Below are positions 29,626 to 39,412 of a DNA stretch of 64,000 bases, one piece after another (position 1 is the stretch's first letter; every line of letters begins with the position of its first letter). This DNA comes from Trichomonas tenax. Taxonomy: Eukaryota > Parabasalia > Trichomonadida > Trichomonadidae. Location of the stretch: NCBI GenBank assembly GCA_023091735.1, contig JALKBU010000020.1, forward strand, positions 62,001 to 126,000, read 5' to 3'. Below the pieces are notes generated by a model. It was not told the DNA's origin and made no database searches. It saw only the letters and a list, made by a program, of their open reading frames with translations. Position numbers and translations under genes: made by a program.

Positions 29626-32600
29626 TTGTTTCTCGTATTTTGTCTTTCTTTCCAAATTATTCCGGATCTGGATGTCCAGAATTCAGGAACTGACGACAAA
29701 ATAAGAGAAGCAGGTCCTCAACAGCTACATTACAAAGTAAAATATTTGACTTTTTATCGATTTAATAGGAAAAAGCCTGATAGAGTATCTCACAACACCC
29801 AAAATCGGGAGCTATTGGATAAGCAACCGATATTATCGAGTCAACAGAAAGAAATATTAGATGCGATAAAACAAAATCCGAAAACTAACATTCACGTTAA
29901 TCAGACATATCCACATACGAATATAGCATCAAACAATTCATCAGATAACCGCTCAAATACAATTAACAATCATATTTTTTCAAATTCAACTACAAATATA
30001 TCTCATTCATCAATTAATCACTTATCTGATTACATAGATAAAAAAATTAAACTGCAAAGTACAATAATTTCGAATAATCAAATATCAACATCCTATTTCT
30101 CAAGCATTAGCATACAAAATACCGGGCATATACACTTTCCACAGACAGTTATTTCGATTTCTTTAGATTCTACGACCTCAAACAAAATATTTGTGCAAAA
30201 TAATTCATCAATTCATGTAACTACTGAGAGCTTGGCTATTTCATCAAATTCCTTTATGCCGCATATTCAAACTAATCCAAAACCAGTTAAATATCCAAAA
30301 ACGACGCAAACATCTGTATATTCACTAAATTCATTGATACAAACTCCATTAGAAACGCCAAAGCACACTATGTATTCAACCACAGTCGGATCTATTTCTC
30401 CTGTTGTTCCACACAACAAAATATCATCGACAATTTCTTTTATTCCATCAAAAACAAATCTCTATTCCACAACAAAGAAAATTTCTCCAACATTTAAAGA
30501 AACACAGAAACCACTGCCAAAACATACTGCATTACAGATACCATCATTAACGCCTTTCCAAACATTCGAAACAACTCCATTTCGAACTTTTTCTCAGACT
30601 GTAATGCAGACACCATCAATGACACCTTTCCAGACATTGCATATGACTCCAATCAGAACTATTTCTCAGACACCATCAAACACCTCTCCTCAGACAAAAT
30701 CACAACCAACTGTAAGATCGAGTTTACAAGAAAAATCAACTCCATCGGCATCGAAGTCAGTACCAACAACCGCCGTGATTAAACCGAAATCAATTGCTAT
30801 TCCCAGTCCAACACCATACGCAACGTTAATCACTCCTCATCTCAGACCCTCTTCGCAATCTTTAAAGCCACTTTCAGCAGGTCCTTCATCTAAACAATCT
30901 CCATCAGTGAGTTCTTCAAAACAAACACCAATTAGGACATCGCCACATACAATAATATATAAAACCGTATTACAAACACCAATTCGTACACTACCGCAGA
31001 CTATTTTGCCAAAATCAGTTCCAATTGCTCCAAGAACTCCAATTTCATCAGTGACATTGAACACTCCAAATATATCCACGAATACTCCAACGAGAACGCC
31101 CTTAAGAACCATTGAGATAACTCCAGTAGAAACTCCAATTCAAACTCCAATCATAACTCCATTCCAAACATTATTAATGACTCCGGTTGCAAGTGTTATT
31201 TTATCAACACCCTTTAGCGCAAATTCAACAATTTCATCCTTATCCGTAGTTCATACCACATCTCAAACATTCATCGCCACTCCTGCTATTCCGTTAAATA
31301 CAACGCCTGTCAATTTAACATCTCAAACTCCATCACAAACAATTTCATCAATACCAAATTCTTTAACAACAAAAATAACTTATGGAAGTATTCAAATAAT
31401 TCAAACTTCACAAGAAACTATTGCTGCAACTCCTTCAACGACATTACCAATTGCTTCACAAACACCGTTTTTTGTATCCACTCCATCACGAACGCTTTCA
31501 CAAACACCTTCACAAACATCAATTCATGTTTCTACACCATCTCAAACTCCTTCACAAACATCAATTCCTGTTTCTTTTCCATCTCAAAAACTTTTGCAAA
31601 CTCCATTGGAAACAGCATTTCATGTTTCTACTCCATCTCAAACTCCATTGGAAACAGCAGTTTATGTTTCTCTTCCATCTCAAACTCAAAAAGAAGCCCC
31701 ATCTCATACTCCAATTGAAACACTGTTTATGACTCCAGCTACAACTCCTAATGAAAGTCCAGTCCAAAGTCCTCCTCAGACACCGGCTAATAGTCCAGCT
31801 GAAACACCAATCGAGACTCCTTTCCAAACCCCAATGTCAACTCCACAAGCAACTGCTGTCCCTAAGAAATACGTATTTTCAAATACAACATTATATGATG
31901 ATATGCCAACAGTTGCATCGCAATCGAATACACTTAATTTAAGGAACTACAAGAGCAATGAAATTATAATCAATCAACCATTCACCGTCTTCACAACTTA
32001 TGATGTGAACAAAGCAACAATACATCTGTTTATTTATGAAGCTGATGAAGAGTTAGTTTATGTAGGTCAATATAAACCTGAACATATTGGGTTCTGCTTT
32101 GGAAAACATCTTGGGGTGATACAAATAGTAATGGCCGATAACGAATGCAATTTCTATTATTCGACATTCACACATAGAATATTTAATAATTACTGCTTCC
32201 TTACATATCCAAAACGTTATGATTTTATATCAGAAAAAAATGTTGACAAAAATTCAGTCCTATGTATTAAAGAACATGTTCTAAATAAGACAATTGATGA
32301 AAGAAATCGTTATTATAATCTGAGGAAAAGTTATGCAGGTTGGAATATTCAGAAAATCATAATAAAATTCCCTGCAAATGGAAGACAATTGATCTTCGTT
32401 GATAATGAAAGAGTTGGATTATACCTTAAGTCACCAAATATATTCAGAGCAGTTGTCTGCAAATTAGTGAATGACACGTATCATCCATTTGCTCAAATAT
32501 TACCATCATCTCCGTTTAATTCAGTCCTCGCTGGTGATAGACAAATAGCAATAAGTTTAGAGGGCAAAAAGAATCAAGAAGCATCAATAATAATATTCAG

Positions 32601-34920
32601 AATGAATGAGTTTTATGTTGGATTCGTTAATATTCAAGAAATGATTTTGAAGCAAAACGTGAATGACACTGTAATCAAAGAACAGCTTTCATATATTCAC
32701 GCAAATCTCTCTTTGAAAGAAAAATATAGAAATATGAAGAATTTCTCAGATAACGAATATATAGAGCAAATTATGTCATCACCACCTCAACAATTAACTA
32801 ATTATCTCCATTATACAGAAAATCCAATTCTTTATGTCAATGAAATGTTCCCAAACACTTCTAATTATTTTTATAATATTACATTTAACAATGTCGATAT
32901 TTTCTTCCCTAATCTGGAAAATATTGTCGTTCACTTTATTGTGTATGAGAATCAAAACGAATTCAAGTATTTGGGATGCATCGATTCAAAGCAACAAAAC
33001 AGCGTTTTATCACTTAGACAAAGATTTGGTCTTCTTTATATTGAGTCTTCAGGAGCACCAGAATTCGAGTTTATTTTAATTAATCTCAATCGGGCCAATT
33101 GCAAAATTACGAGAATAACAAGAGGAAAAGACAGAGTTATATCTGACTTTGTCAGAGCGAGAGACATAGTTTTGTGCAATTTGCGACTTTTCGACAAACC
33201 AACTCAATTTAAATTATTCTATAGATTTAATGAAAGCGTAAGAGTGGACGTTTTCAAGCCTTTTGATCAATGTCGCACAATTGTACAGATGTTTACAGGA
33301 CCGATTGTTATTGAATCACATATTCCAATTCTTGAAAGAATTTTCATACCAAAGTTTGAACGATATTACGAAGAATATTTAGTAACAGAAAAATACCATA
33401 AAAAGACTTTTAAAGTAGACAACACACTCAATCACATCAATGAACATTCGCTTACATATATCAATAGAACAAGAGAACTTACTCCGATAAATGACTCCAG
33501 GATTTTTGAAATTGTAAAAGATTACTTACTAAAGCCATCTCCAACTCCAAGACCAGACACAAATCAAAATGCTGGCCGTAACGTCAGAAGCTTATATGTT
33601 TCTGAGCCACAAAACATAACTGTTGATTTCGAAAAATCAAGAGTTCACGAAATTTTCATCGATCAAAAGTATTCTTTTGTTGTTATTCCAGAATTCACGA
33701 ATCTCATTATTAAAGCATTCACCCGCAACGAATCAAATATCACTTATGTTGGCGACATAACATCAAATCACATTGGTGTTACTTTCGGTAATATTTCAAG
33801 TATTATTTATATAGAATCAAAGGGACCGAAAAACTTCACATTTTACATTTTCCAAGAGAAGGAATTCGAGAAGTTAATGTTCTTTAAGAAAGTTAATATA
33901 TCTGCTGCATCAAATTATTCGATTGATGACTACACCAGATTAGATAAATTAGCGTTAGAAGTCGAAACATATCGAGGACGTGCAAACGAAGAAAATACAG
34001 CTCCTGATATTAAATTCAAGAGATACTGCATAAGGCTTGATAAGCTTGATAAAATAGATAAGAACGAGAAGTATGATAAAACGGAAAAACCATTCAAAGA
34101 TGTGTTTATAAAACCGGGTTCTTTAGTGATTTTCACTAGCATTGCAAAAATCAATGTTTCAATTTTTAAGAACGATTGCTTCAACAGATTGCTTCCAACT
34201 GCAATATTATCCAATGAAACAGGTTTCAATTGCTTCCACTTTGGATTTATATATGGCGGAGCTCTTCGAATATCTTCGCTAATTTCTCATAACATTTTTG
34301 TTGAATTTATGGTTCTTTCTTACTATTCATCAGTCAGTAATTTCCCATTCAGAATCACTGATATGATCGACAACGAGGTAAAGTTTACTGAAGAAGATGC
34401 AGAAAATGCTTTGATGGCATTGAATGTTTATATGTCGAAGACAAACTTTTCGCTAAATTCATTGAATTCAACAAATTCGACAAAAACCGTCCAAATTAAG
34501 AAACAACAACAAAAACCTGTAGAAGAAAACAAGAAGAAGGTGCGCGTTAAAGCAATGATTGATGATTTCGATGAAGCATTTAATGACACAGATATGTTTC
34601 CAAGTTCTTTCGGAATGTTGGAATGGAGAAATGACAAATATCATTTCCTTGGAAACACAACTTTCATTGAAGGATATTCTTATCCAAAACGCACTGTTTG
34701 GTTCATAGCAATCATATTGTTGATCTGTACTATAATTGGTGCTGTTTATTTCACGTCCATTGTTTATGGAATTTTCAATCCTCAAAATATCGATGAAATG
34801 ATGCAAAACATCGATGATGAGCAATTAGGATTTGATTATAATGATATAGAAGAAGAGTATCCACAGGATACTGAGAAGGATATTGAAGATGATGATCTAC
34901 AAGATCTCAATCCATCTTAA
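29626..34920 (+). CDS. Mucin-like type I surface protein with repeated beta domains; no ATG at its head
   Basis: The open frame covers 1764 residues. It begins at a TTG, 23 nt after a good Inr, and the first residues (FLVFCLSFQ) look like the core of a signal peptide. The first in-frame ATG is 210 codons later (30256). Residues about 215-745 are Thr/Ser/Pro/Gln-rich with TPxQT-type repeats, including nearly identical units around 31500-31700, a likely O-glycosylated stalk. Residues about 780-1620 contain at least three diverged copies of a beta domain (seen as LVYVGQYKPEHIGFCFG, YLGCIDS and ITYVGDITSNHIGVTFG). One transmembrane helix at about 1691-1715 precedes an acidic 48-residue tail. A host- or cell-contact role is inferred. 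TTG initiation, a sequencing error or a lost start codon remain open. Confidence 0.75.
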   Translation: MFLVFCLSFQIIPDLDVQNSGTDDKIREAGPQQLHYKVKYLTFYRFNRKKPDRVSHNTQNRELLDKQPILSSQQKEILDAIKQNPKTNIHVNQTYPHTNIASNNSSDNRSNTINNHIFSNSTTNISHSSINHLSDYIDKKIKLQSTIISNNQISTSYFSSISIQNTGHIHFPQTVISISLDSTTSNKIFVQNNSSIHVTTESLAISSNSFMPHIQTNPKPVKYPKTTQTSVYSLNSLIQTPLETPKHTMYSTTVGSISPVVPHNKISSTISFIPSKTNLYSTTKKISPTFKETQKPLPKHTALQIPSLTPFQTFETTPFRTFSQTVMQTPSMTPFQTLHMTPIRTISQTPSNTSPQTKSQPTVRSSLQEKSTPSASKSVPTTAVIKPKSIAIPSPTPYATLITPHLRPSSQSLKPLSAGPSSKQSPSVSSSKQTPIRTSPHTIIYKTVLQTPIRTLPQTILPKSVPIAPRTPISSVTLNTPNISTNTPTRTPLRTIEITPVETPIQTPIITPFQTLLMTPVASVILSTPFSANSTISSLSVVHTTSQTFIATPAIPLNTTPVNLTSQTPSQTISSIPNSLTTKITYGSIQIIQTSQETIAATPSTTLPIASQTPFFVSTPSRTLSQTPSQTSIHVSTPSQTPSQTSIPVSFPSQKLLQTPLETAFHVSTPSQTPLETAVYVSLPSQTQKEAPSHTPIETLFMTPATTPNESPVQSPPQTPANSPAETPIETPFQTPMSTPQATAVPKKYVFSNTTLYDDMPTVASQSNTLNLRNYKSNEIIINQPFTVFTTYDVNKATIHLFIYEADEELVYVGQYKPEHIGFCFGKHLGVIQIVMADNECNFYYSTFTHRIFNNYCFLTYPKRYDFISEKNVDKNSVLCIKEHVLNKTIDERNRYYNLRKSYAGWNIQKIIIKFPANGRQLIFVDNERVGLYLKSPNIFRAVVCKLVNDTYHPFAQILPSSPFNSVLAGDRQIAISLEGKKNQEASIIIFRMNEFYVGFVNIQEMILKQNVNDTVIKEQLSYIHANLSLKEKYRNMKNFSDNEYIEQIMSSPPQQLTNYLHYTENPILYVNEMFPNTSNYFYNITFNNVDIFFPNLENIVVHFIVYENQNEFKYLGCIDSKQQNSVLSLRQRFGLLYIESSGAPEFEFILINLNRANCKITRITRGKDRVISDFVRARDIVLCNLRLFDKPTQFKLFYRFNESVRVDVFKPFDQCRTIVQMFTGPIVIESHIPILERIFIPKFERYYEEYLVTEKYHKKTFKVDNTLNHINEHSLTYINRTRELTPINDSRIFEIVKDYLLKPSPTPRPDTNQNAGRNVRSLYVSEPQNITVDFEKSRVHEIFIDQKYSFVVIPEFTNLIIKAFTRNESNITYVGDITSNHIGVTFGNISSIIYIESKGPKNFTFYIFQEKEFEKLMFFKKVNISAASNYSIDDYTRLDKLALEVETYRGRANEENTAPDIKFKRYCIRLDKLDKIDKNEKYDKTEKPFKDVFIKPGSLVIFTSIAKINVSIFKNDCFNRLLPTAILSNETGFNCFHFGFIYGGALRISSLISHNIFVEFMVLSYYSSVSNFPFRITDMIDNEVKFTEEDAENALMALNVYMSKTNFSLNSLNSTNSTKTVQIKKQQQKPVEENKKKVRVKAMIDDFDEAFNDTDMFPSSFGMLEWRNDKYHFLGNTTFIEGYSYPKRTVWFIAIILLICTIIGAVYFTSIVYGIFNPQNIDEMMQNIDDEQLGFDYNDIEEEYPQDTEKDIEDDDLQDLNPS

Positions 34921-35004
34921 TTAAAAATTATGTTTGTATTTTGCTAAAATTCAGTTATATATATGTTTATATTTGAAAACCATAATAGTCTTCAAAAGTT
35001 ATGT

Positions 35005-35014
35005 TCATTTTTTA
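35005..35014 (+). promoter_or_regulatory. Initiator (Inr) of the ARM-repeat gene
   Basis: TCATTTTTTA with the predicted +1 A at 35007, 11 nt before the ATG at 35018. It excludes the upstream non-ATG part of the open frame. Confidence 0.5.
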
Positions 35015-35017
35015 TTA

Positions 35018-36376
35018 ATGATTCATTGGAAAGTTGAAAATTCGGAAGCAATTGTTGGATATATACAAGAAAAAGACTTAGAAATCAAAAAAGATGACAC
35101 AAATATGGAGATTGACTTCGAATTGAACCAACAGCTCATTTTTGAAATAATAAAATTAGATAATGATCGAGATCCAACTGAAGTTCTCATTGAAATAGAT
35201 CGGCTGCTGACTTTTGTTCACTACAATATCGATGACTTGATAATTCAGTCACAAATTCTTATTTTTTTATTTGTTATTCTTCATGAATCAACCTCAACAT
35301 CAGAATCAGAGCTGGTTTTGCGTATTTTAGAAAGACTTATTGCATTGTCCGATGTGTTATTGCATGAAATTTATCAATTTGTTGATAGTATGGTTCGTTT
35401 AATATCAAATCCAGTTTTGATGCTTCATATCATTTCCATCCTCTTCACAATCATCAATTATGATGAAGAATTTTGCGATCAATTGATATTATCAAATAAT
35501 ATTTTAGAAGTTTGCTCAAAAATGTTGTTGATATCGACATCGATGGAGACAAGAATGCCGATGTTAACATTCATTTATATTGTTCTTCAAAAATCCAAAT
35601 TAATCACTTTGCACACAGAAATCGAAGGTGTTGAAGCGCTAAAAATCCCACTTTATGCTGTCAAAACTCTAATGGAGAATAATATCGCAGTTCTTATTTG
35701 CTTGAGGATATTCAATTATATTCTCAGAAAGTGGACCGGAAACTTCGTGCAACTATTCGATCCTCAGTTTGTAAAGTTCCTTCTGAGTGTATGGAATAGA
35801 AGATTTAATGAACAGTGGGAATATCCATTGTGTGGTGAACTTTGTTTAATATGGAATCAAATCATTATCCAATTCCCCGACGATTTCATCAGCAACGGAT
35901 TATATCATTATGTCATTGAAGTCGTTAAAGATCTCACTGAAAATCCACAGCTGCCGCATACAAAGATCTTGTTTATGCTTTCTAATGTCGCGTTCTGCAG
36001 TCAATCAGCAAATGCGCTCGTTAGCAGTGGAATTTTAGGGAATTACGCGACGCATTATGAAGAAATGAGTTTCTCGATGAAAGAGAACTTCTTGTTTGTC
36101 TTTGTTAATTGCGTTCTTTGCCATGCAATGCTGATCACTGATTGCCCTGAAACAAGATTTTTCCTTGAAGAATTATTTGCTTTCGTTCAAGATGATTGTT
36201 CAAAGGACTTAGTTTTACTCACACTGGAAGTTCTTGGAAATAATATGCTCGAAATATCACAACTCATAGATAAAGATGATGCCATACAAATGCTCATTGC
36301 TGTCAGTGAACTCAATGATGAGGAAATTGCAGATATAGCATCCAAATTATTAGCTGAAATCAACACTGATGAATAG
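35018..36376 (+). CDS. ARM/HEAT-repeat protein (452 aa)
   Basis: A 452-residue all-helical protein built of tandem ARM/HEAT-like helices from about residue 40 to the end, with no other domain. The same type of protein is encoded twice more in the window (55987-57384 and 59119-60621). The general plan recalls importin-alpha-like or beta-catenin-like solenoids, but the Trp/Asn ladder of importin alpha is not obvious and there is no basic importin-beta-binding head. A scaffold or adaptor role is inferred. The gene follows the surface protein gene in the same direction with about 95 bp between them. Confidence 0.75.
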   Translation: MIHWKVENSEAIVGYIQEKDLEIKKDDTNMEIDFELNQQLIFEIIKLDNDRDPTEVLIEIDRLLTFVHYNIDDLIIQSQILIFLFVILHESTSTSESELVLRILERLIALSDVLLHEIYQFVDSMVRLISNPVLMLHIISILFTIINYDEEFCDQLILSNNILEVCSKMLLISTSMETRMPMLTFIYIVLQKSKLITLHTEIEGVEALKIPLYAVKTLMENNIAVLICLRIFNYILRKWTGNFVQLFDPQFVKFLLSVWNRRFNEQWEYPLCGELCLIWNQIIIQFPDDFISNGLYHYVIEVVKDLTENPQLPHTKILFMLSNVAFCSQSANALVSSGILGNYATHYEEMSFSMKENFLFVFVNCVLCHAMLITDCPETRFFLEELFAFVQDDCSKDLVLLTLEVLGNNMLEISQLIDKDDAIQMLIAVSELNDEEIADIASKLLAEINTDE

Positions 36377-36900
36377 CGAAAATCTGCTATATTGACGACA
36401 TCAATAATGCTTCGTGTAGTTATGTAATATGTCAAAACTAGAAATCAATCACATTTTTCATTGATTTGAAAGCATCAAAACAAAATTCTTTATCATAATT
36501 AGTATTTTCAGCAATGAATGATGATTATCATGAATGCTATTGCTAATTTGTACTCTTCTGTTAACAATGAAGTGAATTAGAAGCGACAAAAAGCTGAAGA
36601 ACATTTTACAATCACAGACCTATATTCATGATCATATAATATTATTGGTATTACTTCAACACATAACAATACATTGATATGATTTAGAAGCACCATGTAG
36701 TTATATTGATACATGAATTGGAGCTAAGCAATCTACAGAAAAAAGAATTGATGAATGTTTAATCAAACATGATTCATATCAATGCAAAAACACAAATTGA
36801 ATTGAAAATTATGATTTTTAGGCTCTATTAATGCCAAATGAAATAACTAAATAAAACTCAATGAAAAAATTTTTTTCACGTTATTTTTTTTAGCAAAAAA
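36377..36900. other. AT-rich intergenic spacer
   Basis: 524 bp upstream of the CK2 subunit gene. It has a long T-run just before the start (TTATTTTTTTTAG) and TCACG at 36876-36880. No gene was seen. Confidence 0.4.
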
Positions 36901-37653
36901 ATGAAGGGTTCGAGCAAATTCAAACCCCGAATTACAAAATCAGACAAATTCTACATCTACGTCGGCCCCTGTGACAGTTGTCCGTCATCTGTTGAGCCGT
37001 GGGTTAATCAGTTCTGTTCATTGCCAGAAAACAAGTGGTACGCAAAAATAAATCGCGAATGGCTATCAGATCCATTCAATCAGTACGGGTTAGAAGAAAT
37101 TTTGCCGAATTTCGATCTCGCTTTGGATATGATTACAGATGATCACTCAAAAAAATGGATTTATCTCACCGATCAAAATATTTCGGGCATACTGGTCCAA
37201 GCGAAGCATCTCTACGGTATGTTACACGCTAGATATATAACACAGAGCCCTGGGCTCAAACAAATGAAGGAAAAATACAACAATGGATTGTTTGGGACGT
37301 GCCCAAGGGTAAATTGCAACGATACAAAACTTTTACCCGTAGGAACAACGTTCAGAGTGAAACATCATTCAGTTAAATTGTTTTGCCCGTGTTGTTATGA
37401 TATTTACAAACCGAAAAAGAAGATAACTCTGGATGGTGCACACTTTGGACCGGCTTTTCCTCATATTTTTCTTGCAAGTTATCCATCATTCGATATATCT
37501 GATAAATTTAAGCAGTTCGATATTCACATTTTCGGGTTTAAGATGAGCAGACTGAGCTTGCCTCCTTTCATGCCACACGAGAAAAATCATCATCAACACG
37601 ATATTTATTCGGATTATGAAGAAGAGGAACAAGATGATGAAGATGACGATTGA
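36901..37653 (+). CDS. CSNK2B: Casein kinase II regulatory (beta) subunit
   Basis: A 250-residue protein with all CK2-beta hallmarks: the WVNQFCSLPENKWYAKI start of the fold, SDPFNQYGLEEILP, ALDMITD, a zinc site from Cys134, Cys139, Cys162 and Cys165 (CPRVNC and CPCCYDIY), and LDGAHFGPAFPHIF. The zinc site mediates beta-beta dimerisation, and the dimer carries two catalytic alpha subunits to form the CK2 holoenzyme. The N-terminal autophosphorylation Ser-Ser of animal CK2-beta is missing; the start is basic. The C-terminus ends in a His-rich and then strongly acidic tail (EEEEQDDEDDD), longer than usual. Length and order match the family well. Confidence 0.95.
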   Translation: MKGSSKFKPRITKSDKFYIYVGPCDSCPSSVEPWVNQFCSLPENKWYAKINREWLSDPFNQYGLEEILPNFDLALDMITDDHSKKWIYLTDQNISGILVQAKHLYGMLHARYITQSPGLKQMKEKYNNGLFGTCPRVNCNDTKLLPVGTTFRVKHHSVKLFCPCCYDIYKPKKKITLDGAHFGPAFPHIFLASYPSFDISDKFKQFDIHIFGFKMSRLSLPPFMPHEKNHHQHDIYSDYEEEEQDDEDDD

Positions 37654-37965
37654 ATACTATAATACAATGTTTGTTTGAATAATAAAGTTATGTTATGAAA
37701 ATTGAATCAAATTTGCTGTTTTGAGAAAGAGCTCAATGCTGACGACAACAATGGAAAAAAGAAGCGCTCAGATATAAAAATGGTAATTCATACTGGGAAT
37801 AAGAAGAGATATGCAAATTGATTATTTAATAAAACATTTTTATTGAGGAACGGACAGCTGGTTATACTGACTATAATTAATTTCGACCAATGTAAGGATG
37901 TAATAGTTAATTCAGTGCAAGCGAAGTCTCAAAAATCGAGAAATGTTTTGTTTGAATATATATGT
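37654..37965. other. Convergent intergenic spacer
   Basis: 312 bp between two convergent 3' ends; nothing was recognised. Confidence 0.4.
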
Positions 37966-38427
37966 TTATTCATACAAAGATGCGTTACTTTTAATGATGA
38001 CATGACCATTTTGATCCCTGATTTGTGAGAAATGGTCTCTAATCATCTCCTTGACATTCGGGTCGAAGTTTGATTCCCTCACATATTCCCATTGTCTCTG
38101 CAATCTATCAACAGACCCCTGATTCGTGAGATGATCTTTTCGACCATGTATAACATCTTCTATACACTGGTCATGATATTCATCACCGCTGTAGCCGTTC
38201 GATCCATACATGTTTCCATTACGACTCTTGATACGGAGATTGCTGTCGTCGTTTAATTCTCTGATGATCTTATTTTGATTATCTATTGAGTATGGACGTC
38301 CTGGGGTGGTTTCCAATACTGCATTCATGACTCTGAATGACATGATATGGCCTGCATTGGTTCCATCTTCTTTGCTGCCATATTTGGTTCTTCCGAGGTC
38401 AGTTCTCTTAATCGACTTTCTGCTCAT
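37966..38427 (-). CDS. Small basic protein of unknown function
   Basis: 153 residues, polar and rich in Asn, Asp, Arg and Gly, with no membrane segment and little hydrophobic core apart from a helix near residues 104-135. Codon pattern and the clean ATG at 38425-38427 support a real gene. The N-terminus (SRKSIKRTDLGRTKYGS) is basic. No domain was recognised; a microtubule-associated or axonemal role cannot be excluded and is not supported by any motif. Confidence 0.55.
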   Translation of the reverse strand: MSRKSIKRTDLGRTKYGSKEDGTNAGHIMSFRVMNAVLETTPGRPYSIDNQNKIIRELNDDSNLRIKSRNGNMYGSNGYSGDEYHDQCIEDVIHGRKDHLTNQGSVDRLQRQWEYVRESNFDPNVKEMIRDHFSQIRDQNGHVIIKSNASLYE

Positions 38428-39412
38428 TCTAAAAAATGAGCTGATTTCGAAATCATGATTTCAAAATTTTCAAAATTTTCGACTATTATCGGTATTCAAA
38501 TTTTTTGTCAGGACGATTAATCATTACTTGTTAATAATTCATATTGTAGTGTTCTGATTCACACAGACACAAGGCAGGTGATCATTGGCAAGCAATCGTA
38601 GGATAGACTAGTCCTCTATGCTAGTATTCTTTTTTTTATTATGAATAAGGCCGGCAGATCTCATCTGGATGCTCATTTATTCATTATTTTGTTGTTACTA
38701 CTGCCCTTGAATCCATTTCATAAACAATCTTATGTGTGAAATTATATTGTTTGTTTGAAAATTATTTTGACCAAAAAAATAGATGATCAATAGACAAAGA
38801 AATGTTCACCTACAAGAAATTAGGCTCCAAATATTTATTAGCCACCAAATGACATTAATGTGTTGATTAATTAGACATTTCATAATTCCTGTTTGTTAAA
38901 AAAACCTGCTCAGCTGTCAATGGTGTATTGATTAATAGATACATCACTGAAGATTTGAACACATTTATTACTTTTTTTTTGAATGATTTTCTTCAAGCTC
39001 TCATTCATATATTGATTATTGAGTAACGAAGAGACAAATTCAGTACGTCCTGGTTATATATGGCAACATGTTTTAAAGAGATAAATTGTTTATGAATCAT
39101 ATACACATTCAATAAGGTTCCCAAAAAAATTGTCAAAAGTTTTTTATAACAAGAGTTATCAAAATATAAGGAGAAAAACTTAACAAGCACGTTTCAAAAT
39201 CAGGATATATTATATATTACTTCTTTTCTATGATATGGTTTTATATGCATAGTCCATAGAAAATTCTATCTTGAGTTATCAAAGCTTGTGTGAATGCTGT
39301 GATAACATTAACAAGTTAGGGTTAGAAAAATAATAGCAGGGGGAACACTATTGTACAAATAAAAAGGGGCATGAATCTTAAAATAAAAAACAGACAAAAA
39401 GTGACAATATAA
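38428..39412. other. Intergenic region with a GC-richer structured patch
   Basis: 985 bp. Around 38570-38680 the composition is GC-richer, with short self-complementary words (ACTAG/CTAGT near 38609-38628, CAGAT/ATCTG near 38656-38668) and a T-run at 38631-38638. It could be an RNA gene or decayed coding sequence, but no known RNA motif was found. Just before the next gene is GACAAAAAGTGACA (39391-39404). Confidence 0.3.
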
